Shown here: positions 35,001 through 44,000 of the stretch, one piece after another
Numbering within the stretch: position 1 is the stretch's first letter
How the letters are laid out: the number at the start of each line of letters is the position of its first letter
Source: Bacteroides sp.
GTDB taxonomy: Bacteria; Bacteroidota; Bacteroidia; Bacteroidales; Bacteroidaceae
DNA: 64,000 nt
Direction of reading: 5' to 3'
Assembly (NCBI GenBank): GCA_022648295.1
Contig: JALCME010000006.1
Coordinates: 102,561 to 166,560 of the forward strand
Made by a program: the position numbers and the translations under genes
Notes under the pieces: model-generated
What the model saw: the letters and a program-made list of their open reading frames with translations, nothing else
What the model was told of the DNA's origin: nothing
Database searches by the model: none

Positions 35001-36041
35001 CCGGGAATCCCCAAAGATGAATGCAGCAAAGTTTTCGAGCCGTTCTATCAGGTAGGAAATGTAAGTAACAGTGGATCGGGGGTTGGCATCGGGCTAAGTT
35101 TGGTAAGGTTATTAGTGGAAAAGCATAACGGTAAAGTTTATATAAATACTGATTATATGGCTGGATGTGAGATATGCGTAGAAATCCCCCATTTAGAAAA
35201 AAGCATTTCTATGGAGCATACTATCTTCCCGGTATTTAATGAAAAACTTACATCAGACGAAGAAGCAGAGTCCAGCAGTTATTCCCTTCTTGTAGTAGAG
35301 GACACAACAGATATGCTTGAATTCCTTTCCAAAAATCTTGGTAGCTCATATGTTATTCATACAGCTTCTAATGGACAGGAAGCATTAGGCTGTCTTGAAA
35401 AAACGACAATAGATCTTATCATCAGTGATATTGTCATGCCTTATATGGATGGCTTTGAGCTATTAAAAATAATCAGGGCTGACAACATGCTATGCCATAT
35501 TCCGTTTATCTTGCTTTCGGCACTTGATAGCGTCGACTCAAAAATAGCAGGTCTCGACTATGGGGCAGACGCATACATAGAAAAACCATTCTCTTTACAT
35601 CACATGAAGGCGACTATCAATAATCTACTGGAAAATAGACGTATGCTTTTTAATCATTTTACTACAGTGCCTGATATGTCATATGATCAGATGTTGATGA
35701 ATAAGACTGATGTAAAATGGCTCAATACGATTAACGAAATAATAACAACAAACTTCACTAATGAAGACTTTACAATTGATAAGCTAGCAGGAGAAATGGC
35801 AATAAGCCGCTCTAATTTACAACGTAAATTAAAAGGCCTGACAGGGATGCCACCGAATGATTATATTCGACTTATCCGACTTAAAACAGCAGGAGAACTG
35901 CTGCAAAAAGGAGAATACCGGATTAACGAAGTCTGCTATATCGTTGGCTTCAATAATCCCTCATATTTTGCCCGTTGCTTCCAAAAACAGTTTGGAATAT
36001 TACCGAAAGATTATATAAGAAAAGGAGAACAGGCAATTTAG
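32058..36041 (+). CDS. Hybrid two-component system regulator (HTCS)
   Basis: 1327 residues: signal/anchor, two seven-bladed reg_prop propellers (repeats such as GYMWFATQDGLNRFNG and GTIWIGTRNGLAKYN), a Y_Y_Y domain (YAYKLDGIHKDWIYTNK), a membrane helix (about 777-797), HisKA with His833 in QVAHEIKTPLSLI, HATPase with NLLTNAMKFA and DDGPGIP, a receiver with Asp1124 in IISDIVMPYMDG, and a C-terminal AraC HTH (ISRSNLQRKL ... GFNNPSYFARCFQKQFG). All catalytic boxes look intact. HTCS proteins sense an imported oligosaccharide in the periplasm and activate their neighbouring susCD operon. The ligand here is probably an unsaturated uronic-acid oligosaccharide, by context. Confidence 0.95.
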   Translation: MIKRFILSACMPLILVSLISANIYKRYDVRSGMSGNCVRSILQDSIGYMWFATQDGLNRFNGIEFTNYGHSSENGDNNYMNIVTICQHYDNNHIWIASTEKLYLFDSRNERFSAFDKQTNDGATVNSAFGMAYDNYGQLWIGTANGLFVYNEKKGTLKRYLHSLSDPYSLPDNHVWVIYNDSYGTIWIGTRNGLAKYNQHTNNFTTFITKGTSFGHPACNEIISLTESSQGVLWAGTWYGGLARFNKETGRFRYYFGEGDTLTIPRIRTLFQRTANSFYLGSDDGLYTFNPTTGECVLTDEEHAKESIYACYQDREGGIWIGTYFSGVSYLSPKYKDIEWYYSNGTEHSLSGNVISQFCEDPQGNIWIATEDGGLNVFNPRSRTFTNHLSKKSNFKIGYHNIHALLYNKGELWIGSFSRGLYILNTQTKKIKNYRHNQTNPYSIPNDHIYSIYKAKNGNIYIGTLSGFCQYDPKRDSFQTLKSLSHIFIYDIIEDQYGNLWMASKRDGIWRYNPQTGKLHNYRHNPQKKNSPCSNWVIRVYIDHKQNLWFCTEGGGICRYHYKQDCFENFSTRDNLPNNIIYGILDDQSGNYWLSSNRGLIRYEPQSKRAQLYTVEDGLQSNQFNFRSSLQASDGKFYFGGVNGFNAFYPFKLSVNKVRPTASISAVYMHSPDDKISRSKRVPALSGKITIPYQVVSFDIMFESLSYVAPGKNLYAYKLDGIHKDWIYTNKHNVSFLNLSPGKYTFRVKSSNNDEYWSNNDCCLHIEVLPPPWKTIYAKIFYLLVACGFTYYLVRLYLHKQQIVKQRKMKEIEQIKNQELFQAKITFFTQVAHEIKTPLSLINAPLEAIMEMHEWNNEVESNLSVIQKNSNRLIELVKQLLDFRKVDKEGYALSFRQTDINQMIENIIERFRTISLAGISFSVSLPEKHLEYNVDEEAMTKIISNLLTNAMKFARTQIMIMLDEHLSAEAHILSIRVRDDGPGIPKDECSKVFEPFYQVGNVSNSGSGVGIGLSLVRLLVEKHNGKVYINTDYMAGCEICVEIPHLEKSISMEHTIFPVFNEKLTSDEEAESSSYSLLVVEDTTDMLEFLSKNLGSSYVIHTASNGQEALGCLEKTTIDLIISDIVMPYMDGFELLKIIRADNMLCHIPFILLSALDSVDSKIAGLDYGADAYIEKPFSLHHMKATINNLLENRRMLFNHFTTVPDMSYDQMLMNKTDVKWLNTINEIITTNFTNEDFTIDKLAGEMAISRSNLQRKLKGLTGMPPNDYIRLIRLKTAGELLQKGEYRINEVCYIVGFNNPSYFARCFQKQFGILPKDYIRKGEQAI

Positions 36042-36202
36042 CATCAGGTCAAATTAGGATAAGATACGATTATTAAAGGAAAATAGGTTCATTCTTAAGA
36101 AGCTTCCTTTCACATAAGAGGATAATTGCGCTGCTATGCGTTTATATCTATCCCGATTCTTTAAGAAAAACGCCTCAATGTATGGAACTAAATTCCGTAT
36201 AA

Positions 36203-36252
36203 TAACTTTGAACTCTTTGTCACAGACCTGTTCCTTGAAGAGTTCAAAGTTA
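36203..36252. terminator. Inverted repeat between HTCS and prfC
   Basis: Perfect 15-bp arms TAACTTTGAACTCTT (36203-36217) and complement (36238-36252), 20-nt loop, in the gap between the convergent HTCS and prfC genes. Flanking A/T-rich sequence could serve termination both ways. Confidence 0.6.
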
Positions 36253-36306
36253 AAATTTATCAGAGAAAAACTTCTGTTTTTTCTAAAACATCACAAAATG
36301 CAAGAA

Positions 36307-37881
36307 TCAGAATTCACTTGTGAAATGGAACTTGATATGTTTAAAGTCCATCTGTGCCATCTGCAATACATACCCGCTATCGGCAAGGAATACATCCCTA
36401 CCCTCGCGGTCTTTCGCCATATACTGGTATTTACGTTTTTTAAAGGCTTCCAGCTCTTCAGCATCATCACTTTCAACCCAGCAAGCTTTGTACAGGCTGA
36501 GTGGCTCCCAACGGCAAGAGGCATTATATTCGTTCAGCAAACGATATTGGATTACCTCAAACTGCAACTGACCTACCGTACCAATAATCTTCCGCCCGTT
36601 AAATTGGTTGAAAAACAACTGGGCCACACCCTCATCCATCAGTTGATCAACACCTTTAGCCAATTGTTTCTGTTTCATGGGATCCGCATTTTCGATATAC
36701 TTGAACATCTCAGGAGAAAAGCTTGGCAATCCTTTGAAATGCAACAATTCCCCTTCGGTCAGCGTATCACCGATCTTAAACGTTCCATTATCGGGCAAAC
36801 CAATGATATCACCCGCCCATGCCTCATCAACAGTCGTTTTACGCTGCGCCATGAATTGTGTAGGGGAAGAAAAGCGCATGGTCTTTCCATGACGGACATG
36901 CAGATAAGGTGCATTCCGCGTAAATTTACCCGAACAGATTTTACAAAAAGCAATACAGGAACGATGATTGGGATCTATATTTGCCGTAATCTTAAAAACG
37001 AATCCGGTAAACTTGGGTTCTTCCGGTTCCACCTCTCGCTCTTCCGCCTTCACTGGGCGCGGACTTGGAGCAATCCGCACAAAACAATTCAGCAGTTCTT
37101 CCACACCAAAGTTATTCAATGCTGAACCAAAGAACACGGGGGCTATTTCGCCTTTCTGATAATCTGCTACCTGAAATTCAGAATATACCCCGTCTATCAG
37201 TTCGAGTTCACTCCGCAACTTATCTGCAAGCGGAGAACCGATTTGCTTGTCCAGTTCTTCCGTATTGATATCCACCTCCACTTTCTCTGTCATCACCTGT
37301 TTGGAAGGTTGGAAGAGATTCAAATTATGTTCATAGATATTGTAAACGCCCTTAAAACGAATACCACTTTCGATAGGCCAAGTCAACGGACGTACATGAA
37401 TGGCAAGCTCTTCTTCCAGCTCATCCATCAAATCGAAAGGATCTTTAGCCTCACGGTCCATCTTATTCACAAAAATGATTACCGGAGTATTGCGCATACG
37501 GCAGACTTCCATCAATTTACGGGTTTGTGCTTCCACACCTTTTGCCCCATCCACTACAATGATAACACTATCCACCGCCGTCAACGTACGGTAGGTATCT
37601 TCAGCAAAGTCCTGGTGTCCGGGAGTATCAAGGATATTAATCTTATAATCCTTATAGTCAAACTCCATCACCGAAGTCGTCACCGATATACCACGCTGCT
37701 TCTCAATATCCATCCAGTCCGATGTAGCAGTTTTCTTTATTTTGTTGCTTTTAACTGCTCCGGCAACCTGTATCTGCCCTCCAAAAAGCAACAGCTTTTC
37801 TGTTAGCGAAGTTTTACCGGCATCCGGGTGTGCTATAATAGCGAAAGTTCTTCTTCTTTCTATTTCGTTGTTACTTGCCAT
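36307..37881 (-). CDS. prfC: Peptide chain release factor 3
   Basis: A 524-residue translational GTPase. G1 [20 protein letters not shown] near the N-terminus, G2 region [13 protein letters not shown]3 [17 protein letters not shown]4 NKMDRE, and the RF3-specific C-terminal domains with [22 protein letters not shown]3 recycles RF1/RF2 from the ribosome after termination. It is the last gene of a minus-strand series (LysE, DUF4924, rfbD, prfC) with gaps of 16-51 bases. A 329-codon frame on the opposite strand is its shadow. Confidence 0.96.
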   Translation of the reverse strand: MASNNEIERRRTFAIIAHPDAGKTSLTEKLLLFGGQIQVAGAVKSNKIKKTATSDWMDIEKQRGISVTTSVMEFDYKDYKINILDTPGHQDFAEDTYRTLTAVDSVIIVVDGAKGVEAQTRKLMEVCRMRNTPVIIFVNKMDREAKDPFDLMDELEEELAIHVRPLTWPIESGIRFKGVYNIYEHNLNLFQPSKQVMTEKVEVDINTEELDKQIGSPLADKLRSELELIDGVYSEFQVADYQKGEIAPVFFGSALNNFGVEELLNCFVRIAPSPRPVKAEEREVEPEEPKFTGFVFKITANIDPNHRSCIAFCKICSGKFTRNAPYLHVRHGKTMRFSSPTQFMAQRKTTVDEAWAGDIIGLPDNGTFKIGDTLTEGELLHFKGLPSFSPEMFKYIENADPMKQKQLAKGVDQLMDEGVAQLFFNQFNGRKIIGTVGQLQFEVIQYRLLNEYNASCRWEPLSLYKACWVESDDAEELEAFKKRKYQYMAKDREGRDVFLADSGYVLQMAQMDFKHIKFHFTSEF

Positions 37882-37932
37882 AAAAGACGATTAAATTATT
37901 TCTCTAAATAAATTCTAATGATAGGATGTGAA

Positions 37933-38796
37933 TTAACTCCAAGCTTCCGGCAAGTTCTTGATACAGACTTCCAGACTCTGCTCCCAATGGGGAATTTCCA
38001 CTCCAAATGTAGTTTTAATCTTGGTCTTATCCAGTACCGAATAGTGTGGACGGGGAGCTTTTGCAGGATATTCATCAGTATGCAGAGGCCTTACCTTGCA
38101 AGTGGTGATACCAGCAATGCGGTGAATGGCAAGTGTAAAATCGTACCAGGAGCACACCCCTTCATCACTGAAATGATAGGTGCCCGGAACAATGCCATGA
38201 TTAATAGCAGCATATATAACACGAGCCAGATCATTAGCATAGGTCGGAGTACCTATTTGATCGAAAACGACCCCTAAGTTATCTCTCTCGTTCCCCAAAC
38301 GAATCATACTCTTCACAAAATTATTGCCATATATGGAATAGAGCCATGCTGTACGGATGATCATGGCACGGGAACATGAAGCCAATACGCTACATTCACC
38401 CGCCAACTTGGTAGAGCCATAGACTGATGCCGGACAAGTAGGAGTATCCTCTGTATACGGAATATGCGCTGTTCCGTCAAAAACATAATCCGTAGAGATC
38501 TGTATCATCGCCGCCCCAACAGTTTCCGCCGCCGCAGCCAAATACCCCGGAGCAATATGATTCAATTTATCACATAACTCCTGATTGTCTTCTGCCTTAT
38601 CAACAGCTGTATATGCAGCACAGTTTACAATAATGTCAATACAATTATCAACTATATAATTCTTTACTGCTTCCTCATCGCAAATATCAAGTTCCTGCAC
38701 ATCGGTAAAGAAATAAACGTGCTGCGGATTTTCTACGGAAAGGACGCGCATTTCATTACCCAGCTGTCCATTAGCTCCGGTCACTAAAATATTCAT
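37933..38796 (-). CDS. rfbD: dTDP-4-dehydrorhamnose reductase
   Basis: 287 residues. Rossmann NAD(P) motif VTGANGQLGNEM at the N-terminus, the SDR-type STDYVFDGTAHIPYTEDTP block, the catalytic YGSTKLAGE (Tyr-x3-Lys), and the RmlD tail ending PHWEQSLEVCIKNLPE. It reduces dTDP-6-deoxy-L-lyxo-4-hexulose to dTDP-L-rhamnose, the last step of rhamnose donor synthesis. The rmlA, rmlB and rmlC genes are not in the window. It lies in the LysE-DUF4924-rfbD-prfC series. Confidence 0.94.
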   Translation of the reverse strand: MNILVTGANGQLGNEMRVLSVENPQHVYFFTDVQELDICDEEAVKNYIVDNCIDIIVNCAAYTAVDKAEDNQELCDKLNHIAPGYLAAAAETVGAAMIQISTDYVFDGTAHIPYTEDTPTCPASVYGSTKLAGECSVLASCSRAMIIRTAWLYSIYGNNFVKSMIRLGNERDNLGVVFDQIGTPTYANDLARVIYAAINHGIVPGTYHFSDEGVCSWYDFTLAIHRIAGITTCKVRPLHTDEYPAKAPRPHYSVLDKTKIKTTFGVEIPHWEQSLEVCIKNLPEAWS

Positions 38797-38825
38797 TGCA
38801 TTATATTATTAAGAATTTACAACCA

Positions 38826-39368
38826 TCAGTCATCCAAGTCCAACTCACCCTTTTTATCTTTATCATAATAATTAGCAAGCAGAGAGATAAAATGACTTAT
38901 TGCATCCATTGCCTTTGTTGTCTCAGGAGTGATTTCTCTTTTCTGTAAACGTAGTAGTAATACACCATACAGAGCTTCAAAACAAGTTTCCAATTCAGGT
39001 TCTTCTTTCTTCCCATTCTTTTGCCGAAGTTCTACAATAAACGGTAAAGCCTTGAAATAGGCAGCTCCATAATAAGGGTACTTTGAGGAAGTGAGAAGCT
39101 GATTGTGAAGTTCGGTCAAATTGAGAATGATATTACGATTAACTTGAAGATGTCCTTTCTCTTTTATCCCCTCTTCATACATCATCCTGATTAAATGCCC
39201 ATACCATTCCTCCAATGCATGCTGCTCTTCTTTTGGATATTGAAGAATAACACATTCTTTGAGTTTATCAATATCACAGTCGTTAGCACGTATTAAGTCT
39301 TCCACTTGCCACATATATATAAGGTATTCGGCAATGTTCTTTTCTTTTAATTGTTGTGCAATCTTCAT
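38826..39368 (-). CDS. DUF4924 family protein of unknown function
   Basis: 180 residues from the ATG at 39368 (MKIAQQLKEKNIAEYLIYMW); the frame continues 33 bases further up but that start would overlap the preceding gene. Mostly helical, no signal peptide or membrane segment, acidic C-terminus (KKGELDLDD). The sequence (AEYLIYMWQVEDLIRA; AAYFKALPFIVELRQK) matches what I know as DUF4924, a Bacteroidetes-only cytoplasmic family without assigned function. It lies between a LysE exporter (16 bases) and rfbD (29 bases). Confidence 0.8.
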   Translation of the reverse strand: MKIAQQLKEKNIAEYLIYMWQVEDLIRANDCDIDKLKECVILQYPKEEQHALEEWYGHLIRMMYEEGIKEKGHLQVNRNIILNLTELHNQLLTSSKYPYYGAAYFKALPFIVELRQKNGKKEEPELETCFEALYGVLLLRLQKREITPETTKAMDAISHFISLLANYYDKDKKGELDLDD

Positions 39369-39384
39369 GGTTACTATGCTCCTT

Positions 39385-40044
39385 TCAATATAGGGATTCA
39401 CCCATAAGCGTGAATACCAACCCTAGCAATGACACCACCATAACTATTACCCCAATGATACGATTCAACAACCAGATACCGCGCAAATTAAACTGTCTAC
39501 GGACTTTATTTACGAAAAAAGTAATACTAAACCACCATGTCAAGGCCCCCAATGCAATAGCTATATAACCCGTGACCGCCTCAAAGACAAGGACTCCTTC
39601 ACTGACAAAAGCCAAACGGGCAAAGAGGCCAATATATAGAAAAATGATAAGTGGATTGGAAAGAGTTACGGCAAAAGCGGTGACAAAATTATGAAAATAC
39701 GAACCCTTACCTTTACCTGCGGAAACAGGACGCAGGGAATGTACCGGATTACTTCGGAAGGTATACACCCCAAAAGCCAATAACATAATACTTCCCAGCA
39801 ACTGTAAGTAGAAGATGTTTTTATTGACATAATCAAAAACAAAACTCATTCCATAACCTGTCAATAGTGCATACGTAATGTCGCTTAATGAAGCACCGAG
39901 CCCTGTTACAAAACCATACCAACGCCCTTTATTCAGTGTACGCTGAATACATAAAACTCCCACCGGGCCTAAGGGAGCAGACACAACTACGCCAATAATA
40001 AACCCTTTCCACAATATACTAAATACGGTTTCGATTTGTATCAT
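39385..40044 (-). CDS. LysE-family amino acid exporter
   Basis: 219 residues from the ATG at 40044 (MIQIETVFSILWKGFIIGVV); an upstream ATG at 40113 would add a charged stretch and is unlikely. About six membrane helices and the LysE/RhtB signature SAPLGPVGVLCIQRTL with the following GLGASLSDITYA. Family members export amino acids or homoserine lactone-like compounds; the substrate is unknown. First gene of the LysE-DUF4924-rfbD-prfC series. Confidence 0.85.
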   Translation of the reverse strand: MIQIETVFSILWKGFIIGVVVSAPLGPVGVLCIQRTLNKGRWYGFVTGLGASLSDITYALLTGYGMSFVFDYVNKNIFYLQLLGSIMLLAFGVYTFRSNPVHSLRPVSAGKGKGSYFHNFVTAFAVTLSNPLIIFLYIGLFARLAFVSEGVLVFEAVTGYIAIALGALTWWFSITFFVNKVRRQFNLRGIWLLNRIIGVIVMVVSLLGLVFTLMGESLY

Positions 40045-40131
40045 GCCGCAAATATCGTATTTTTTTATGAGAAGGACGAATAGCATTAACGTTTTTTCGG
40101 TTAGCCCTGACATCCTCTTAACGATTTTGCT

Positions 40132-40139
40132 TACCTTTG
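40132..40139 (+). promoter_or_regulatory. -7 box TACCTTTG ahead of the TSUP gene
   Basis: Matches TAnnTTTG, 56 bases before the start codon. The -33 TTG is not at the standard distance. Confidence 0.4.
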
Positions 40140-40194
40140 TGAGAAATACTCCAATAATAAATTAAAATTCATCTAAAAAGCAACCATATTTAAG

Positions 40195-40908
40195 ATGGAA
40201 TTCCTTATCATTATAATCACAGGTATCTTAGCAGGGTTACTTTCCGGAGCCGTAGGTTTCGGTGGTGGAATGATCATTATGCCAGTTATTACATTTTTTT
40301 ACGGAGTAGAGATAGCGGTTCCCACTGCAACTATAGCACAATTAATGAGCAATTTATCTAAAGCAGGAATGGGTTTAAAAGATATTAAATGGCAGGCAAC
40401 CGGGAGATTTCTCATTCTAGCCGCACCATTGACCGCACTAGGTGCATTTGAGTTTGCAGTTGTTCCAAAGCAATTACTAACACGAATAGTTTGTGTGTTT
40501 CTAATCATGTTTGCCATTTTGAAGATTACAGGACGCATGCGGCTCCCTAAAAAACAAGGTACAATAATTATAGGAGGCGGAATCACAGGGTTAATCAATG
40601 GAATGCTTGGTATATCGGGCCCACTAAGTAGCGCAGTGTTTCTCACGTTAGAACTTTCACCCATTGCTTACATAGCAAGCGAAGCTGCAGCAGCATCTAT
40701 GATGCATATTATCAAAATCATAATATATCATAAGCTTGATTATGTTAATTTACACCTTCTTTTAAATGGTCTCTACATAGGATTCGCAATGATATTGGGA
40801 AATTTTATAGCCATGCATTTTATAAAAAAGATAAATAAAAAACGCTATCAAAAGGTTGTTGCAGGTATAATGATTCTTGTTTCCATCTGGCTTATCATAT
40901 CTGTTTAA
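40195..40908 (+). CDS. TSUP (TauE/SafE) family membrane permease
   Basis: 237 residues, about seven to eight membrane helices in two related halves: GILAGLLSGAVGFGGGMIIM at the N-terminus and GGGITGLINGMLGISGPLSS in the middle, the paired Gly-rich signatures of the TSUP family. Members move sulfite, sulfoacetate or other organosulfur anions. The substrate here is unknown. Single gene, divergent from the LysE exporter and upstream of purL. Confidence 0.85.
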   Translation: MEFLIIIITGILAGLLSGAVGFGGGMIIMPVITFFYGVEIAVPTATIAQLMSNLSKAGMGLKDIKWQATGRFLILAAPLTALGAFEFAVVPKQLLTRIVCVFLIMFAILKITGRMRLPKKQGTIIIGGGITGLINGMLGISGPLSSAVFLTLELSPIAYIASEAAAASMMHIIKIIIYHKLDYVNLHLLLNGLYIGFAMILGNFIAMHFIKKINKKRYQKVVAGIMILVSIWLIISV

Positions 40909-40955
40909 CACAAAAATCACAGGAAAAAGCACATCAATCTTTCAATTATAAATAT

Positions 40956-40963
40956 TATCTTTG
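40956..40963 (+). promoter_or_regulatory. -7 box TATCTTTG of purL
   Basis: TAnnTTTG match, 101 bases before the purL ATG; gives a leader of about 95 bases. No riboswitch-like structure was recognised in it. Confidence 0.45.
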
Positions 40964-41064
40964 CAGCAAGAAAGAACAGGAATATACGCTTTATGAATGT
41001 TTTTCACATTATTCCTTGAAAATTCAATTAAAAGATCGTAAATCGTCAAATCGAAAATATAAGT

Positions 41065-44000
41065 ATGATTCTTTTTTTTAGAACCCCATCCAAAAGCGTG
41101 ATTGCAGTAGAATGTGACCATGCACTGTCCTCTGTAGACAATGACAAATTTTGCTGGCTCTTCGGAGAAGCCACTCTCGAAAGTGAAAAGAACTTGAAAG
41201 GGTATTTCGTCGGTCCGCGCCGCGAAATGATAACCCCGTGGAGTACAAATGCTGTGGAAATCACCCAAAACATGGGATTGACCGGCATAACCCGTATAGA
41301 AGAATATTTCCCGGTGAGCAATGAAGATGCAGAACACGACCCGATGCTGCAACGTATGTACAAAGCTCTTGACCAGGATATATTTACCACCAACCGAAAG
41401 CCGGAACCTATTATCCATATTGAAGATTTGGAAGCATACAGTGAGCAAGAAGGTTTAGCGCTCTCCAAAGAAGAGATGGATTACCTTAAAAAAGTAGAAA
41501 AAGACCTCGGACGTCCGTTAACAGATTCCGAGGTTTTTGGTTTTGCACAGATCAATTCCGAACATTGCAGGCACAAAATTTTCGGAGGTACATTTATCAT
41601 AGACGGAGTGGAACAAGAGTCTTCCCTCTTCCAAATGATAAAAAAGACCACGCAGGAAAATCCTAATAAAATAATATCTGCTTATAAAGATAACGTAGCT
41701 TTTGCCGAAGGACCCGTCATTGAGCAATTTGCTCCGGCGGATCAATCCAAATCCGATTACTTCCGAGTAAAGGACATAAAAAGTGTGATCTCTTTAAAAG
41801 CGGAGACACATAACTTCCCGACAACCGTAGAACCGTTCAATGGAGCATCAACCGGTACGGGAGGAGAAATCAGAGACCGCATGGGAGGAGGAAAAGGCTC
41901 CTGGCCCATTGCCGGAACAGCAGTCTACATGACAGCCTACCCACGCACCGAAGAAGACCGTTCATGGGAAGAGATTCTTCCCGTTCGCAAATGGTTGTAT
42001 CAAACACCTGAGCAGATCCTGATCAAGGCTTCCAATGGTGCCAGTGATTTTGGAAACAAATTCGGCCAGCCGCTGATTTGCGGTTCCGTACTGACATTTG
42101 AACATCAGGAAAATGGTGAATCATATGGATACGACAAAGTAATCATGCTTGCGGGAGGCGTTGGATACGGAACACAACGCGATTGTCTGAAAGGGACTCC
42201 TGAAACCGGAAACAAAATAGTAGTTATCGGTGGCGATAATTACCGGATAGGCTTGGGAGGTGGTTCTGTATCTTCAGTAGATACAGGCCGTTATAGTAGT
42301 GGCATTGAATTAAACGCCGTACAACGCGCAAATGCAGAAATGCAAAAGCGTGCCTACAACGTAGTCCGTGCCCTTTGTGAAGAAGATACCAACCCGATAG
42401 TCTCCATTCACGACCATGGTTCCGCGGGGCATGTAAACTGCCTTTCTGAACTCGTGGAAGAATGCGGAGGATTGATCGATATGAGTAAACTACCTATCGG
42501 AGACAAAACCCTTTCCGCCAAGGAGATTATAGCCAACGAGAGCCAGGAACGCATGGGCTTACTAATCAGAGAAGAAGCCATAGAACATGTACGAAAAGTT
42601 GCAGAGCGTGAACGTGCTCCAATGTATGTCGTAGGTGAAACTACAGGCGATCACCGCTTCGCCTTTGAACAGGCGGATGGCATACGTCCGTTCGATTTGG
42701 CTGTAGACCAGATGTTCGGCTCATCTCCCAAAACATACATGATAGATAAAACGGTAGAACGGCATTATGAAATGCCAACCTATAAACTATCAGAACTGCA
42801 TGAGTACCTGACAAAAGTATTGCAACTGGAAGCCGTTGCCTGCAAAGACTGGTTAACAAATAAAGTAGACCGCTCCGTAACAGGTAAGGTAACCCGCCAA
42901 CAATGCCAGGGTGAATTGCAATTACCTCTAAGCGACTGCGGCGTGGTAGCTCTTGATTATAAAGGAGAAAAAGGAATTGCCACCTCTTTGGGACATGCTC
43001 CCCAAGCTGCACTTGCCGATCCTGCCGCAGGTTCAATACTTTCGGTAAGCGAAGCATTAACCAATATTGTATGGGCTCCTTTAGCAGAAGGATTGGATAG
43101 TCTGTCTCTTTCAGCCAACTGGATGTGGCCTTGCCGGTCACAAGAAGGGGAAGACGCCCGTCTTTACACCGCAGTAAAAGCGTTAAGTGATTTCTGCTGT
43201 GCACTACAAATCAATGTGCCTACGGGTAAAGACTCCCTTTCCATGACTCAGAAATACCCGGACGGTAGCAAAATTGTTTCTCCGGGAACAGTAATTGTTT
43301 CAGCTGGTGGTGAAGTATCGGATATTAAGAAAGTGGTTTCGCCAGTTCTTGTAAATGACCCCAAGAGCTCCCTCTATCATATTGATTTCAGCTTCGATAA
43401 CCTAAAATTAGGAGGCTCCGCTTTTGCACAATCACTCGGAAAAGTCGGTGATGATGTTCCATGCGTACAAGATGCCGAATATTTCCGTGACGCATTTCTT
43501 GCCATACAAGAATTAGTCAGGAAGAATCTGATTCTCTCCGGTCATGACATTTCAGCAGGCGGCCTCATCACGACTCTTCTGGAAATGTGCTTTGCAAATG
43601 TAGAAGGAGGCATAGAAATCAATCTTGATAAAATGAAAGAGAACGATCTCATCAAAATATTATTTGCAGAGAATCCGGGCATTGTCATACAAGTAAGTGA
43701 CAAGCATAAAGATGAAGTTAAAAAGATATTGGAAGACGCAGGTGTAGGATACATTAAAATAGGTAAACCAGCAGACGAGCGTCAAATTCTCGTATCAAAA
43801 GACGACGCTACTTATCAGTTTGGTATTGATTATCTACGCGATGTATGGTACTCCAGTTCCTACTTACTTGACAGGAAACAATCCATGAATGGTTGTGCCA
43901 AGAAGCGCTTTGAAAATTACAAAATGCAACCGGTGGAATTTGCTTTCATGGAGGGATTCAAAGGTAAATTCTCTCAATACAAGATAAATCCTGATCGTCG

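Noticed and set aside
36136..37125. 329-codon plus-strand frame
   Set aside because: Mostly antisense to prfC, which is certain; it shows no domain and is a shadow frame.
37243..37806. 187-codon plus-strand frame
   Set aside because: Antisense to the GTPase domain of prfC; His- and Ile-rich shadow translation without a family.
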